35,085 nt of DNA from Paracoccaceae bacterium (GTDB lineage: Bacteria > Pseudomonadota > Alphaproteobacteria > Rhodobacterales > Rhodobacteraceae), in NCBI GenBank assembly GCA_027351005.1, contig DAIEJF010000116.1:1-35085 (forward strand), read 5' to 3'. A program made the position numbers and the translations under genes. Each line of letters begins with the position of its first letter. The first letter of the stretch is position 1. The notes under the pieces were generated by a model. That model saw nothing but the letters and a program-made list of their open reading frames with translations, was not told the DNA's origin and did no database searches. Below are positions 19,622 through 28,866 of the stretch, one piece after another.

Positions 19622-20776
19622 ATGAACGCGATTACCTTCAACGGCCTGGAAGTGGGCTACGACATTCCGGCCGCCCCCGGCATGGCCGAGGCCGAGGTGC
19701 AGACGCCCTGCCTGATCGTCGATCTCGACGCGCTGGACCGCAACATCGCCAAGATGCAGGGGCTGGCCAACCAGATGGGCGTGCGGCTGCGCGTGCACGG
19801 CAAGATGCACAAGTCGGCCGACATCGCGCTGATGCAGCTCGCGGCGGGGGCCTGCGGCATCTGCTGCCAGAAGGTCTCGGAAGCCGAGGCCTTTGCCCGC
19901 GCCGGGGTCAAGGACGTGCTGGTGTCGAACCAGGTCCGCGACCCGGCCAAGATCGACCGGCTGGCCCGCCTGCCCCGCCTGGCGCGCACCATCGTCTGCG
20001 TGGACGATCCGACCAATGTGGCCGATCTGTCGGCGGCCGCCCAGCGCCACGGCACCACGCTGGAATGCCTGGTCGAGATCGACTGCGGCGCGGGGCGCTG
20101 CGGGGTGAATTCGACGGCGGCCGTTGTGGCCCTCGCCAAGGCCATTGCCGCGGCGCCGGGGCTGACGTTCAGCGGCATCCAGGCCTATCAGGGTGCGATG
20201 CAGCACATGCAGGACTGGGCCGACCGCAAGGCCAAGATCGACATCGCCGTGGCGATGGTGAAGGACGCGGTGACCGCGCTGGCCGCCGAGGGGCTGGGCT
20301 GCGCCATCGTCGGCGGTGGCGGGACCGGCAGCTACGGGTTCGAAGGCAGCTCGGGCGTCTACAACGAACTGCAATGCGGCAGCTACGCCTTCATGGATGC
20401 CGATTACGGGCGCATCCATGACAAGGACGGCAAGCGGATCGACGAGACGGAATTCGAGCACGCGCTGTTCCTCTTCACCCAGGTGATGAGCCACACCAAG
20501 GCCGACCGCGCGGTCTGCGACGCCGGGCTGAAGGCGCAATCGGTCGACAGCGGGCTGCCGGTGGTGTTCGGGCGGACGGATGTGAAATACATCAAGTGCT
20601 CGGACGAACATGGGGTGATCGAAGACCCCGCAGGGGTGCTGAAGCCCGGCGACAAGCTGCGCCTGGTGCCGGGCCACTGCGACCCCACCTGCAACGTGCA
20701 CGACTGGTATGTGGGCGTCCGGGCGGGCCGGGTGGAACGCCTGATCCCGGTGACCGCGCGGGGGATGGGGCTCTAG
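19622..20776 (+). CDS. bhcC: Beta-hydroxyaspartate (3-hydroxy-D-aspartate) aldolase, DSD1/alanine racemase-like fold
   Basis: VQTPCLIVDLDALDRNIAKMQGLANQMGVRLRVHGKMHKSADIALMQL; C-terminal HCDPTCNVHDWYVG. Confidence 0.9.
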   Translation: MNAITFNGLEVGYDIPAAPGMAEAEVQTPCLIVDLDALDRNIAKMQGLANQMGVRLRVHGKMHKSADIALMQLAAGACGICCQKVSEAEAFARAGVKDVLVSNQVRDPAKIDRLARLPRLARTIVCVDDPTNVADLSAAAQRHGTTLECLVEIDCGAGRCGVNSTAAVVALAKAIAAAPGLTFSGIQAYQGAMQHMQDWADRKAKIDIAVAMVKDAVTALAAEGLGCAIVGGGGTGSYGFEGSSGVYNELQCGSYAFMDADYGRIHDKDGKRIDETEFEHALFLFTQVMSHTKADRAVCDAGLKAQSVDSGLPVVFGRTDVKYIKCSDEHGVIEDPAGVLKPGDKLRLVPGHCDPTCNVHDWYVGVRAGRVERLIPVTARGMGL

Positions 20777-20798
20777 CGCGCCGCGGGGGCGGGCCGGG

Positions 20799-20845
20799 CC
20801 GGGGGCTCTGCCCCCGGACCCCCGGGATATTTGAGGACCGAAAAT
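20799..20845 (+). repeat. Dispersed intergenic hairpin repeat, copy B, between bhcC and bhcD
   Basis: ccgggggctctgcccccgg hairpin then acccccgggatatttgaggaccgaaaat; near-identical to copy C and to the reverse complement of copy A. Confidence 0.8.
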
Positions 20846-20860
20846 GAGGGGAGCGGCGCG

Positions 20861-21826
20861 ATGCTGATCGTACCGGAGCGCGAGATTGCCGGGCTGGTGT
20901 CGGAGGCCGACGCCTATGATGCGGTAGAGGCGGTCTTCGCCGCCATGGCGCGCGGAGAGGCGGTGAACTTTCCCGTGGTGCGCGAGGCGATCGGCCATGC
21001 CGATGCGCTTTACGGTTTCAAGGGCGGGTTCGACCGCGCCGGGCTGGCGCTGGGCCTGAAGGCGGGCGGCTACTGGCCGGGGAACATGGGCCGCGGGCTG
21101 ACCAACCACCAGTCGACTGTCTTCCTCTTCGATGCCGATACCGGTCAGGCGAGCGCCATGGTGGGCGGCAACCTGCTGACCGCGCTGCGCACCGCCGCCG
21201 CGGCGGCGGTTTCGGTGCGCCATCTCGCGCGGCCGGATGCGAAGGTGCTGGGCATGGTCGGTGCGGGTCACCAGTCGGCCTTCCAGATGCGGGCGATGGC
21301 ACGCGCCCATGGCTTCGAGCGGGTGGTGGGCTGGAACCTGCACCCCGAGATGCTGGGCAGGCTTGCGGATACCGCGGCCGCGCTGGGGCTGCCGTTCCGG
21401 GCGGTGAGCCTGGAGGAGCTGGGCGCCGAGGCGGATGTGATCGTCACCATCACCTCGAGCTTCGCGCCGACGCTGCTCAACGCGCATGTGCGGCCGGGCA
21501 CGCACCTGGCCTGCATGGGCACCGACACCCGCGGCAAGCAGGAGGTGGAGGCGGCGCTTCTGGCGCGCGCCCGCGTCTTCTGCGACGAGCGGGCGCAATC
21601 GGTCAGCATCGGCGAAGCGCAGCATGCGGTGGCGGCGGGGCTGCTGGCACCGGAGGCGATCACCGAGATCGGCGCGGTCGTCGCGGGGCTGGCACCGGGG
21701 CGGCAAAGCGCCGAGGAGATCACGCTGTTCGACGGCACCGGGGTGGCGTTGCAGGATCTGGCCGTGGCGGCAAGGGCCGTGGCGCGGGCGCGGGACCGCG
21801 GTCTGGCGATCGAGGTCGCGCTTTAG
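20861..21826 (+). CDS. bhcD: Iminosuccinate reductase (ornithine cyclodeaminase/mu-crystallin family)
   Basis: MLIVPEREIAGLVSEADAYDAVEAVFAAMARGEAVNFPVVREA; LGMVGAGHQSAFQMRAM Rossmann motif. Start at 20861, since the ORF-track start at 20831 lies in the repeat. Confidence 0.9.
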   Translation: MLIVPEREIAGLVSEADAYDAVEAVFAAMARGEAVNFPVVREAIGHADALYGFKGGFDRAGLALGLKAGGYWPGNMGRGLTNHQSTVFLFDADTGQASAMVGGNLLTALRTAAAAAVSVRHLARPDAKVLGMVGAGHQSAFQMRAMARAHGFERVVGWNLHPEMLGRLADTAAALGLPFRAVSLEELGAEADVIVTITSSFAPTLLNAHVRPGTHLACMGTDTRGKQEVEAALLARARVFCDERAQSVSIGEAQHAVAAGLLAPEAITEIGAVVAGLAPGRQSAEEITLFDGTGVALQDLAVAARAVARARDRGLAIEVAL

Positions 21827-21853
21827 CGGCAGCGGTCCCTTGCGCAGGACGGC

Positions 21854-21878
21854 AGCGGGCGGCAGGGTGCCGCCCGTT
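21854..21878 (+). terminator. Strong hairpin between bhcD and the GAPDH-like gene
   Basis: agcgggcggca-ggg-tgccgcccgtt (9 continuous Watson-Crick pairs, extended by one G:U and one A:U); no U-tract. Confidence 0.4.
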
Positions 21879-21898
21879 GGCGCTTCGCGGAGGCAGGG

Positions 21899-22894
21899 AT
21901 GGCAGTACGGGTCTTCATCAACGGTTTTGGCCGGATCGGGCGCACGGTGCTGCGTGCCTGGGCGCAGGGCGCGGGGCCGGGGGTGGAAATCGTCGGCATC
22001 AACGATATCGCCCCGCCGGAAAGCTGCGCCTATCTGTTCGAATATGACAGCGTCTTCGGGCCCTGGCGGGGGCAGGTCGCGCTGGAGGGTGGCGCGCTGG
22101 TGGTGGATGGCCGCCGCCTGCCCCTGCACCGGGCGCCCGACCTGTCGGCGCTGGATCTGGCAGGGGTGGATGTGGTGATGGAATGCACGGGCCGCGCCGA
22201 CAGCGACGAGGTTGCCCGCCGCGGCCTGCGGGCGGGGGCGGGTGCGGTGCTGATCTCGGGCCCGTCGAAGGCGGCCGAGGCGGTGGTGGTGCTGGGCGCC
22301 AATGACGCCATGCTGGCCGGTGCGCTGGCGGCGGGGCAGCGGGTGATCTCCAACGCGTCCTGCACCACCAACGCGCTGGCGCCACTGGCACGGCTGATCG
22401 AGGCGCACTGGGGGATCGAGACGGGGTACATGACCACGATCCACTGCTACACGGGCAGCCAGCCCACTGTGGATGCGGCGGGCCCCGACATGGTGCGCAG
22501 CCGCGCCGCCGCGCTGTCGATGGTGCCCACCACGACCTCGGCCCAGCGGCTGCTGGACACGGTGCTGCCGGGCATCGCCGGGCGGATCAAGGGGTCTGCC
22601 GTGCGGGTGCCGGTGGCCAGCGTTTCGGCCGTGGACCTCTGCGTGATGACCCGGGCGCCGGTGACGGCCGAGGCGGTGAACGCCGCGCTGGCGGCCGCGG
22701 GCGGGGTGATCGGCTGGACGGACCGGCCGCTGGTATCAAGCGACCTGCGCGCGCGGCCCGAAAGCATCGTGATGGCGCTGCCGGAAACCACGGTGACGCC
22801 GGGCGGCCTGCTGCGCGTCTTCGGCTGGTACGACAACGAGTGGGGGTTTTCGAACCGGATGCTCGATGTGGCCGCGCAGATGGGCGGCCGGTAG
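21899..22894 (+). CDS. Divergent GAPDH/Epd-like dehydrogenase
   Basis: VRVFINGFGRIGRTVLRAW, SNASCTTNALAPLARL catalytic Cys motif, WYDNEWGFSNRMLD. Differs from housekeeping GAPDH at several otherwise conserved blocks. Confidence 0.85.
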   Translation: MAVRVFINGFGRIGRTVLRAWAQGAGPGVEIVGINDIAPPESCAYLFEYDSVFGPWRGQVALEGGALVVDGRRLPLHRAPDLSALDLAGVDVVMECTGRADSDEVARRGLRAGAGAVLISGPSKAAEAVVVLGANDAMLAGALAAGQRVISNASCTTNALAPLARLIEAHWGIETGYMTTIHCYTGSQPTVDAAGPDMVRSRAAALSMVPTTTSAQRLLDTVLPGIAGRIKGSAVRVPVASVSAVDLCVMTRAPVTAEAVNAALAAAGGVIGWTDRPLVSSDLRARPESIVMALPETTVTPGGLLRVFGWYDNEWGFSNRMLDVAAQMGGR

Positions 22895-22961
22895 GCGGAA
22901 GGGCGGATCGGGAGCATTCCGACCCGCCCCGGCGTTCGCCCCGGCGTTCGGGGGCGCGGCC

Positions 22962-24440
22962 TCAGGCCTCGGCCACCTCGGCCGCCGCGCGCGCATCATC
23001 AAGCGAGCCTCGCGCACCGTTGAAGAAGGCATTCAGCCCGACCGCCGAGACCGCGGCCATCAGGATGCCGGATTCCACCAGCGGGTGGATCGCGGCGGGC
23101 ATCCACTGGTCGAAGTTCGGCGCGATCATCGGGATCATGCCGAAGCCCAGGGAGACCGCCACGATGAACAGGTTGTGGCGGTTGTGGTGAAAATCCACCC
23201 GGGCCAGGATGCGGATGCCGGTGGCGGCGACCATCCCGAACATCACGAGCCCCGCCCCGCCCAGCACCGAGCTGGGCAGCGAGGCGACCAGCGCCCCCAT
23301 CTTGGGGATCACCCCCAGTACCAGCATTATCGCCCCGGCGGTCACGGTGACGAAGCGCGAGCGCACCCCCGTGACCCCTACCAGCCCCACGTTCTGCGAG
23401 AACGAGGTATAGGGGAAGGTGTTGAAGAGCCCGCCGATCAGCGTGCCAAGCCCGTCGGCCCGGAGCCCGGCGGCCAGCCGCGGCTGGCCGACCTGTGCGT
23501 CGGTCATGTCGGCCAGTGCCAGGAACATGCCGGTCGACTCGATCATGGTGATCAGCATCACCAGAACCATCGTCAGGATCGGCACAAGCTGGAACACCGG
23601 CGCGCCGAAGTGGAAGGGGATGACCGGTGCAAACCAGGGCGCCGAGCCGACCAGCGCGAAGCCCATCTTGCCCGCCAGCGTGGCAAGGATCGCCCCCACC
23701 ACGATGCCCATCAGCACGGCGATATTGGCAAGAAACCCGCGCGCGTGGCGGGCAAAGAGCATCACCACGACCAGCACCACCGCCGAGATCGCAAGGTTTG
23801 TGCCATCGGCATAGGCCGGGTTCGGCACCGAGGGCGCAAGCGTCAGCCCTGCCGGAACGGGTGGCACCCCGCCCTGCCCCGCAAGGGCCCCCACCTGTTT
23901 CAGCCAGTCGGCCTGGGCAGGGTCGACGAGCTTCGGCGCCGTCGGGCCGAAGGGCTGGCCGAAGATCCACCAGATGCCGATCTGCATCAGGGTGATGCCG
24001 ATCACCGTGATGACCGTTCCGGTGACGACCGAGGGGAAGAACCGCAGCAGCCGGCTGGCCATCGGGGCGATCAGCATCCCGATCACCCCCGCGGCCATGA
24101 TCGAGCCGAAGATGATCCGCGCACCATCCGCGCCGGGGTGCGGTATGGCGATGGCGATCATCGGCCCCACGGAGGCGAAGGTGACCCCCATCATCACCGG
24201 CAGACGGATGCCGAACCAGCGGCCGAGCCCGAAAGACTGGATCATCGACACGATCCCGCAGGCGAAGAGGTCAGCCGAGATCAGATAGGCCACATCGGCC
24301 TGCGACAGCTTCAGTGCGCCGCCGATGATGTAGGGCACGGCAATGGCCCCCGCATACATCACCAGCACATGTTGCAGACCAAGGGCGAGGAGCTTGCCCG
24401 GCGGCAGCACCTCATCGACGGGATGGGGTTTGATGGTCAT
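22962..24440 (-). CDS. NCS2-family uracil-xanthine/urate permease
   Basis: MTIKPHPVDEVLPPGKLLALGLQHVLVMYAGAIAVPYIIGGALKLSQADVAYLISADLFACGIVSMIQSFG; multiple hydrophobic segments; adjacent to ureide genes. Confidence 0.9.
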   Translation of the reverse strand: MTIKPHPVDEVLPPGKLLALGLQHVLVMYAGAIAVPYIIGGALKLSQADVAYLISADLFACGIVSMIQSFGLGRWFGIRLPVMMGVTFASVGPMIAIAIPHPGADGARIIFGSIMAAGVIGMLIAPMASRLLRFFPSVVTGTVITVIGITLMQIGIWWIFGQPFGPTAPKLVDPAQADWLKQVGALAGQGGVPPVPAGLTLAPSVPNPAYADGTNLAISAVVLVVVMLFARHARGFLANIAVLMGIVVGAILATLAGKMGFALVGSAPWFAPVIPFHFGAPVFQLVPILTMVLVMLITMIESTGMFLALADMTDAQVGQPRLAAGLRADGLGTLIGGLFNTFPYTSFSQNVGLVGVTGVRSRFVTVTAGAIMLVLGVIPKMGALVASLPSSVLGGAGLVMFGMVAATGIRILARVDFHHNRHNLFIVAVSLGFGMIPMIAPNFDQWMPAAIHPLVESGILMAAVSAVGLNAFFNGARGSLDDARAAAEVAEA

Positions 24441-24521
24441 GTCTCTTCCCTAAGGTTTCGTGAAGGCAGGCCTTATGGTTCGGCGCCCGCGCCGTTGGCC
24501 CTGCGGTGCGGGGCATGGGGT

Positions 24522-25010
24522 TCAGGCCGTGACCGTCCAGGGTTCGGTGAACCAGTGTTCCTCGAGGTTCGGCGTGGGGCCGATGCGATCGACCACGGCG
24601 AAGAGCCCGGGGGCATGCAGCGGGGTCAGCACGCCGTGCCAGGTATTGCGGTGCAGGTTGATGCCCTGACCGGGGGCGGTGAGGAAGGCGCGGGGGCGGC
24701 CCGGCGTGCCCGCCTCGTCCGGCGCCACGATGACAAGGAACGGGTGTTCCGTCATCGGCAGGAAGGCCTGGCTGCCCTCGGGGTGGCGTTCGACAAGATC
24801 GAGCCGGTAGGGCAGCGCGCGCGGTTCGGCTTTGAAAACACTGATCCCGGCCCGCCCGCCGGGGCCGAAATCCAGCCGCGCACGGTCGTGCCAGCGGCCG
24901 CAAAGGCCCTGGTTGATGAGCCTGTCATGCGGCCCGGCGGCCTCCAGCACGTCGCCGAAGGGGGCGAAGGCGGCGGCGGTCAACGGTTCGAGGTGGAGCG
25001 TGCGGGTCAT
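24522..25010 (-). CDS. allA: Ureidoglycolate lyase
   Basis: MTRTLHLEPLTAAAFAPFGDVLEAAGPHDRLINQGLCGRWHDRARLDF; GINLHRNTWHGVLTPL. Confidence 0.92.
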   Translation of the reverse strand: MTRTLHLEPLTAAAFAPFGDVLEAAGPHDRLINQGLCGRWHDRARLDFGPGGRAGISVFKAEPRALPYRLDLVERHPEGSQAFLPMTEHPFLVIVAPDEAGTPGRPRAFLTAPGQGINLHRNTWHGVLTPLHAPGLFAVVDRIGPTPNLEEHWFTEPWTVTA

Positions 25011-25019
25011 CTGGCGCAA

Positions 25020-25067
25020 CCGGGGGCGCTGCCCCCGGACCCCCGGGATATTTGCGGACCGAAAATG
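25020..25067 (+). repeat. Dispersed intergenic hairpin repeat, copy C, between allE-like gene and allA
   Basis: ccgggggcgctgcccccgg hairpin then acccccgggatatttgcggaccgaaaat. Confidence 0.8.
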
Positions 25068-25080
25068 AGGAGCGCGGCGA

Positions 25081-25923
25081 TCATTTGAGCGGCCCGAAGG
25101 CGCCGGGCCCCCGCAGGCGGGCGTGGCGGTTCACGTCCTTGTAGAGCAGATAGCGGAACCGGCCCGGCCCGGCGGCATAGCAGGCCTGCGGGCAATAGGC
25201 GCGCAGCCACATGAAATCGCCGGCCTCGACTTCGACCCAGTCCTGGTTCAGCTTGTAGACCGCCTTGCCCTCGAGAACGTAGAGCCCGTGTTCCATCACA
25301 TGGGTTTCCTCGAACGGGATCACCCCGCCCGGCTGGAAGGTAACCACGTTCACATGCATGTCGTGGCGCAGGTCGCCGGGGTCGACGAAACGGGTGGTGG
25401 CCCAGCGCCCTTCCGTGTCGGGCATGGCGATCGGCGCCACCTCGGCATCCGAGGTCACGAATGCCTCGGGCATCGGCACGCCCGCAGCCGGTTCGTAGAG
25501 CTTGCGCACCCAGTGGAAGCGGGCGACATGGGGGCCCCCGTTCTTCAGCCTCCAGTCGCAGCCCGGCGGGATATAGGCATAGCCCCCCGCCGACAGTTCG
25601 TATTCCTGCCCGTCGAGCGAGAGCCAGATCTCGCCCTCGGTCACGAACAGGACCGATTGCGCGCCGGGTTCGTTGTCGGGCGTGTCCGAGCCGCCGCCGG
25701 GGCCGACCTCCATCACATATTGGCTGAAGGTTTCGGAAAAGCCCGACATCGGACGGGCGATCAGCCAGAGCCGGGTGTGGCTCCAGCCCGGCAGGGCGCT
25801 GGTCACGATATCGGAAAAGACGCCCTTCGGGATAAAGGCATAGGCCTCGGTGAACACGGCGCGGCCGGTCATCAGGCTGGTCTGGGGCGGCAGGCCGCCC
25901 TTGGGGGCGTAATATTGGCTCAC
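25081..25923 (-). CDS. allE: (S)-ureidoglycine aminohydrolase-like bicupin
   Basis: [47 protein letters not shown]; two cupin halves; [45 protein letters not shown]. Confidence 0.9.
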   Translation of the reverse strand: MSQYYAPKGGLPPQTSLMTGRAVFTEAYAFIPKGVFSDIVTSALPGWSHTRLWLIARPMSGFSETFSQYVMEVGPGGGSDTPDNEPGAQSVLFVTEGEIWLSLDGQEYELSAGGYAYIPPGCDWRLKNGGPHVARFHWVRKLYEPAAGVPMPEAFVTSDAEVAPIAMPDTEGRWATTRFVDPGDLRHDMHVNVVTFQPGGVIPFEETHVMEHGLYVLEGKAVYKLNQDWVEVEAGDFMWLRAYCPQACYAAGPGRFRYLLYKDVNRHARLRGPGAFGPLK

Positions 25924-27332
25924 AGCATCTCTCTCAGGCGGAGTTCGGCGATACGTTCGACCTGCGCGCAGGCCGTGGCGAATTCGGTGGCCCGGTCATT
26001 GGCCAGGCGGCGGCGGAAGGCGTCGAGGATCGTGGCCTTGGTGTTGTCGCGCACCGCGATGATGAAGGGGAAGCCGAACTTTGCCACATAGTCGGCATTG
26101 AGCTGCTGGAACGCGGCGCGTTCGGCATCGGTCAGCGCGTCGAGCCCGGCGCTGGCCTGTTCGGCCGTGCTGGCCTCGGTCAGCCGCCTGGCCTGGGCCA
26201 GCTTGCCCGCAAGGTCGGGGTGCGCGGTCAGCACGCCCAGCCGTTCGGCCTCGGTGGCCGTGCGGAACATCCGTGCCAGCGCCGAATGGACACCCACTGC
26301 GGTGTCATGCGCGGGCCCCAGTTCCAGCGCCCAGGCGCGCTCTGCGATCCAGGGCGAATGTTCGAAGACCCCGCCGAAACGTTCGACGAAGCGCGCCTTC
26401 GTCATCCGGCTCGGGCGCTCGAACCGCTTGGGCGGATGGGTGGCGGCCCAGTGGCGGGCCACGTCGATCCGGCGGGGGAACCACACGCCTTCATGTGCCT
26501 GCGCGTAATCGAGGAAGCGTTTCAGCCCCGCGATCTTGCCCGGCCGACCGATCAGACGGCAGTGCAGGCCGACAGACATCATCTTGGCCGCGCCCGCCTG
26601 CCCTTCGGCATAGAGCGTGTCGAAGGCGTCCTTGAGGTACTGGAAGAACTGCTGCCCCTCGATGTAGCCCGGCGCGGTGGCAAAGCGCATGTCGTTGGCT
26701 TCGAGCGTGTAGGGGATGATGAGCTGGTCGCGGTCCCCGACCTCGAGCCAGTAGGGCAGGTCGTCATCATAGGTGTCGGAGATATAGGCAAAGCCGCCCT
26801 CCTCGGCCACGAGGCGGACGGTATTGGCCGAGCAGCGCCCCGTGTACCAGCCCTGCGGGCGTTCGCCCACGACTTCGGTATGCAGCCGGATCGCCTCGGC
26901 GATGGCGGCGCGTTCGACCTCTTCGGGCATGTCTCTGTGCTCGACCCATTTCAGGCCGTGGCTGGCGATTTCCCAGCCCGCAGCCTTCATCGCGGCCACC
27001 TGTTCGGGGCTGCGGGCCAGCGCGGTGGCCACGCCGTAGATCGTGACCGGGATGCCCATGCCGGTGAACAGCCGGTGCAGCCGCCAGAACCCGGCACGGG
27101 CGCCGTATTCGTAGATCGATTCCATGTTCCAGTGCCGCATGCCCGGCCACATCGCGGCGCCCGCGATGTCGGACAGGAACGCCTCGGAGGCCGCATCGCC
27201 GTGCAGGACGCAGTTCTCGCCGCCCTCCTCGTAGTTCAGCACCAGTTGCACCGCGACCTTGGCGCCACCGGGCCAGCGGGCATCCGGCGCATTCGGGCCA
27301 TAGCCCTGCATGTTGCGGGGGTAGCGGGTCAT
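25920..27332 (-). CDS. puuE-uraD: Fusion of PuuE-type allantoinase (polysaccharide deacetylase fold) and UraD-type OHCU decarboxylase
   Basis: N-terminal [40 protein letters not shown] (PuuE); C-terminal [16 protein letters not shown]...[14 protein letters not shown]...[25 protein letters not shown] (UraD). Overlaps allE start by 4 bp. Confidence 0.92.
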   Translation of the reverse strand: MTRYPRNMQGYGPNAPDARWPGGAKVAVQLVLNYEEGGENCVLHGDAASEAFLSDIAGAAMWPGMRHWNMESIYEYGARAGFWRLHRLFTGMGIPVTIYGVATALARSPEQVAAMKAAGWEIASHGLKWVEHRDMPEEVERAAIAEAIRLHTEVVGERPQGWYTGRCSANTVRLVAEEGGFAYISDTYDDDLPYWLEVGDRDQLIIPYTLEANDMRFATAPGYIEGQQFFQYLKDAFDTLYAEGQAGAAKMMSVGLHCRLIGRPGKIAGLKRFLDYAQAHEGVWFPRRIDVARHWAATHPPKRFERPSRMTKARFVERFGGVFEHSPWIAERAWALELGPAHDTAVGVHSALARMFRTATEAERLGVLTAHPDLAGKLAQARRLTEASTAEQASAGLDALTDAERAAFQQLNADYVAKFGFPFIIAVRDNTKATILDAFRRRLANDRATEFATACAQVERIAELRLREML

Positions 27333-27485
27333 CGGGGCCTCCTCCTTCGCTCTCATTCTCTTGTAGGGCAGAGAATTGGATCAGGTTTTCAAATTTTTCC
27401 TGAAAGACCTGTTCCGGCGATCTCCTGTCGCCTTGTGCCACCGATTTTGGCAGGGTGGCGCGAAAGCAGGACGAGGGAGCCCCCG

Positions 27486-27842
27486 ATGAGCGGATTTCTG
27501 ACCACCCATGTGCTCGACACCGCGCGCGGCCTGCCCGCGGCGGGGCTGCGGATCGACCTTTACCGGCTGGAGGGCGAGGCCCGCGTTCATCTGCATTCCA
27601 CGGTGACGAACCACGACGGACGGACGGATGCCCCGATCCTGCCCGCCGGACAGTTCGCGACCGGGGTTTACGAGCTGGTGTTCCACGCGGGCGCCTATCT
27701 CGATGCCACCGGCACCCCGCCCGAAGCGCCGCGGTTCCTGAACGTGATCCCGATCCGCTTCGGCATTTCCGACGCCGCCAGCCACTACCATGTGCCGCTG
27801 CTGCTGTCGCCGTTCGGCTATTCGACCTATCGGGGCAGTTAA
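27486..27842 (+). CDS. uraH: Hydroxyisourate hydrolase (transthyretin-like)
   Basis: [30 protein letters not shown] ... [19 protein letters not shown] signature C-terminus. Confidence 0.96.
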   Translation: MSGFLTTHVLDTARGLPAAGLRIDLYRLEGEARVHLHSTVTNHDGRTDAPILPAGQFATGVYELVFHAGAYLDATGTPPEAPRFLNVIPIRFGISDAASHYHVPLLLSPFGYSTYRGS

Positions 27843-28765
27843 GCCGCCTCGATCGGGCGCTCGCCGGTCACCGCGGCCTTGCAGCGGGCGACCATGAAAT
27901 CGAGGAACAGGCGGATCTTGGGGTCCTTCAGCCGCCTGTGTTGGGTCAGACAGGACAATTGAACCGGCAGCGGCGGGCTGGCTTGGGCCACCGGGACCAG
28001 CCGCCCCTCGCGCAGGTGGTCGGCCACCTCGAAGGCGGGTTTCAGCACGATGCCGCGGCCATCCAGCGCCCAGGCGGTCAGCACGTCACCATCATCCGAT
28101 TCGAAGGGCCCCGAAATCTCGAACCGCCGCGGCCCATCGGGGGTCATCAGGGTCCACTGAAATTCCTTGGCCCCCGGAAAGCGCAGGTTCAGGCAATCGT
28201 GCCGATCGCGCACCAGCGCCTCGCCATCCAGCGGCATGCCGCGCCGGGCCACATAGGCGGGCGAGGCACACAGAAGCCGCGGGCAATCGGCGATCACCCG
28301 CACCTTCAGCGTGCTGTCATCCAGAATGCCAAGGTGGAAGGCCACGTCCAGCCCCTCGGCTGTCACGTCGATCGAGCGATCCGACAGGCGCAGACGGACA
28401 TCGATCAGTGGATAGGCATCCTTGAAGGCGGGCACCTGCGGCGCGATCAGTCGGCGGCCGATGCCCAGGGGCGCCGCCACGAAGATGGTGCCGCGGGGGT
28501 TCTGCGTGGCGTCGATCACCGCGGCCTCGGCCTCGTCGATCGCCTCGAGCACCTTGCGCGCCCCGTCATAGAAAAGGCGACCGTTCTCGGTGGGTTGCAG
28601 TGACCGGGTGGTACGGTTGAACAGCCGCACGCCCAGATGCTTTTCCAGTTCCGATACCCGTGCCGAGGCGACGGCGGGCGAGGTGCGCTGATCGCGCGCC
28701 GCCGCACTCATGCTGCCCAATTCGTAGACACGCACGAACATCTTGATGTTGTTGACGTAGGACAC
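27839..28765 (-). CDS. LysR-family transcriptional regulator
   Basis: [65 protein letters not shown] plus substrate-binding domain. Confidence 0.93.
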   Translation of the reverse strand: MSYVNNIKMFVRVYELGSMSAAARDQRTSPAVASARVSELEKHLGVRLFNRTTRSLQPTENGRLFYDGARKVLEAIDEAEAAVIDATQNPRGTIFVAAPLGIGRRLIAPQVPAFKDAYPLIDVRLRLSDRSIDVTAEGLDVAFHLGILDDSTLKVRVIADCPRLLCASPAYVARRGMPLDGEALVRDRHDCLNLRFPGAKEFQWTLMTPDGPRRFEISGPFESDDGDVLTAWALDGRGIVLKPAFEVADHLREGRLVPVAQASPPLPVQLSCLTQHRRLKDPKIRLFLDFMVARCKAAVTGERPIEAA

Positions 28766-28801
28766 CGCGATTTTCCGGCCACGATTGAAAGTGCTCTGTC
28801 A

Positions 28802-28838
28802 TTTGCAGAATTAACAAAAAGGTGGCCGCGGGTATAGC
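28802..28838. promoter_or_regulatory. Candidate LysR box and puuD promoter
   Basis: TTTG-CAGAATTAA-CAAA (28802-28818, T-N11-A type) overlapping TTAACA - 16 nt - TATAGC, in the divergent lysR-puuD gap. Confidence 0.4.
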
Positions 28839-28866
28839 GTCTCGGTGTCAGCACGGAGGACCGAGG

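Noticed and set aside
19568-22444. 958-aa minus-strand ORF opposite bhcC, bhcD and the GAPDH-like gene
   Set aside because: Same high-GC antisense artefact; runs through several well-supported genes.
27381-27403. tcagg...cctga inverted repeat in the puuE-uraH divergent gap
   Set aside because: Only 5-bp arms with a 13-bp spacer; could be chance, so not listed as a feature.
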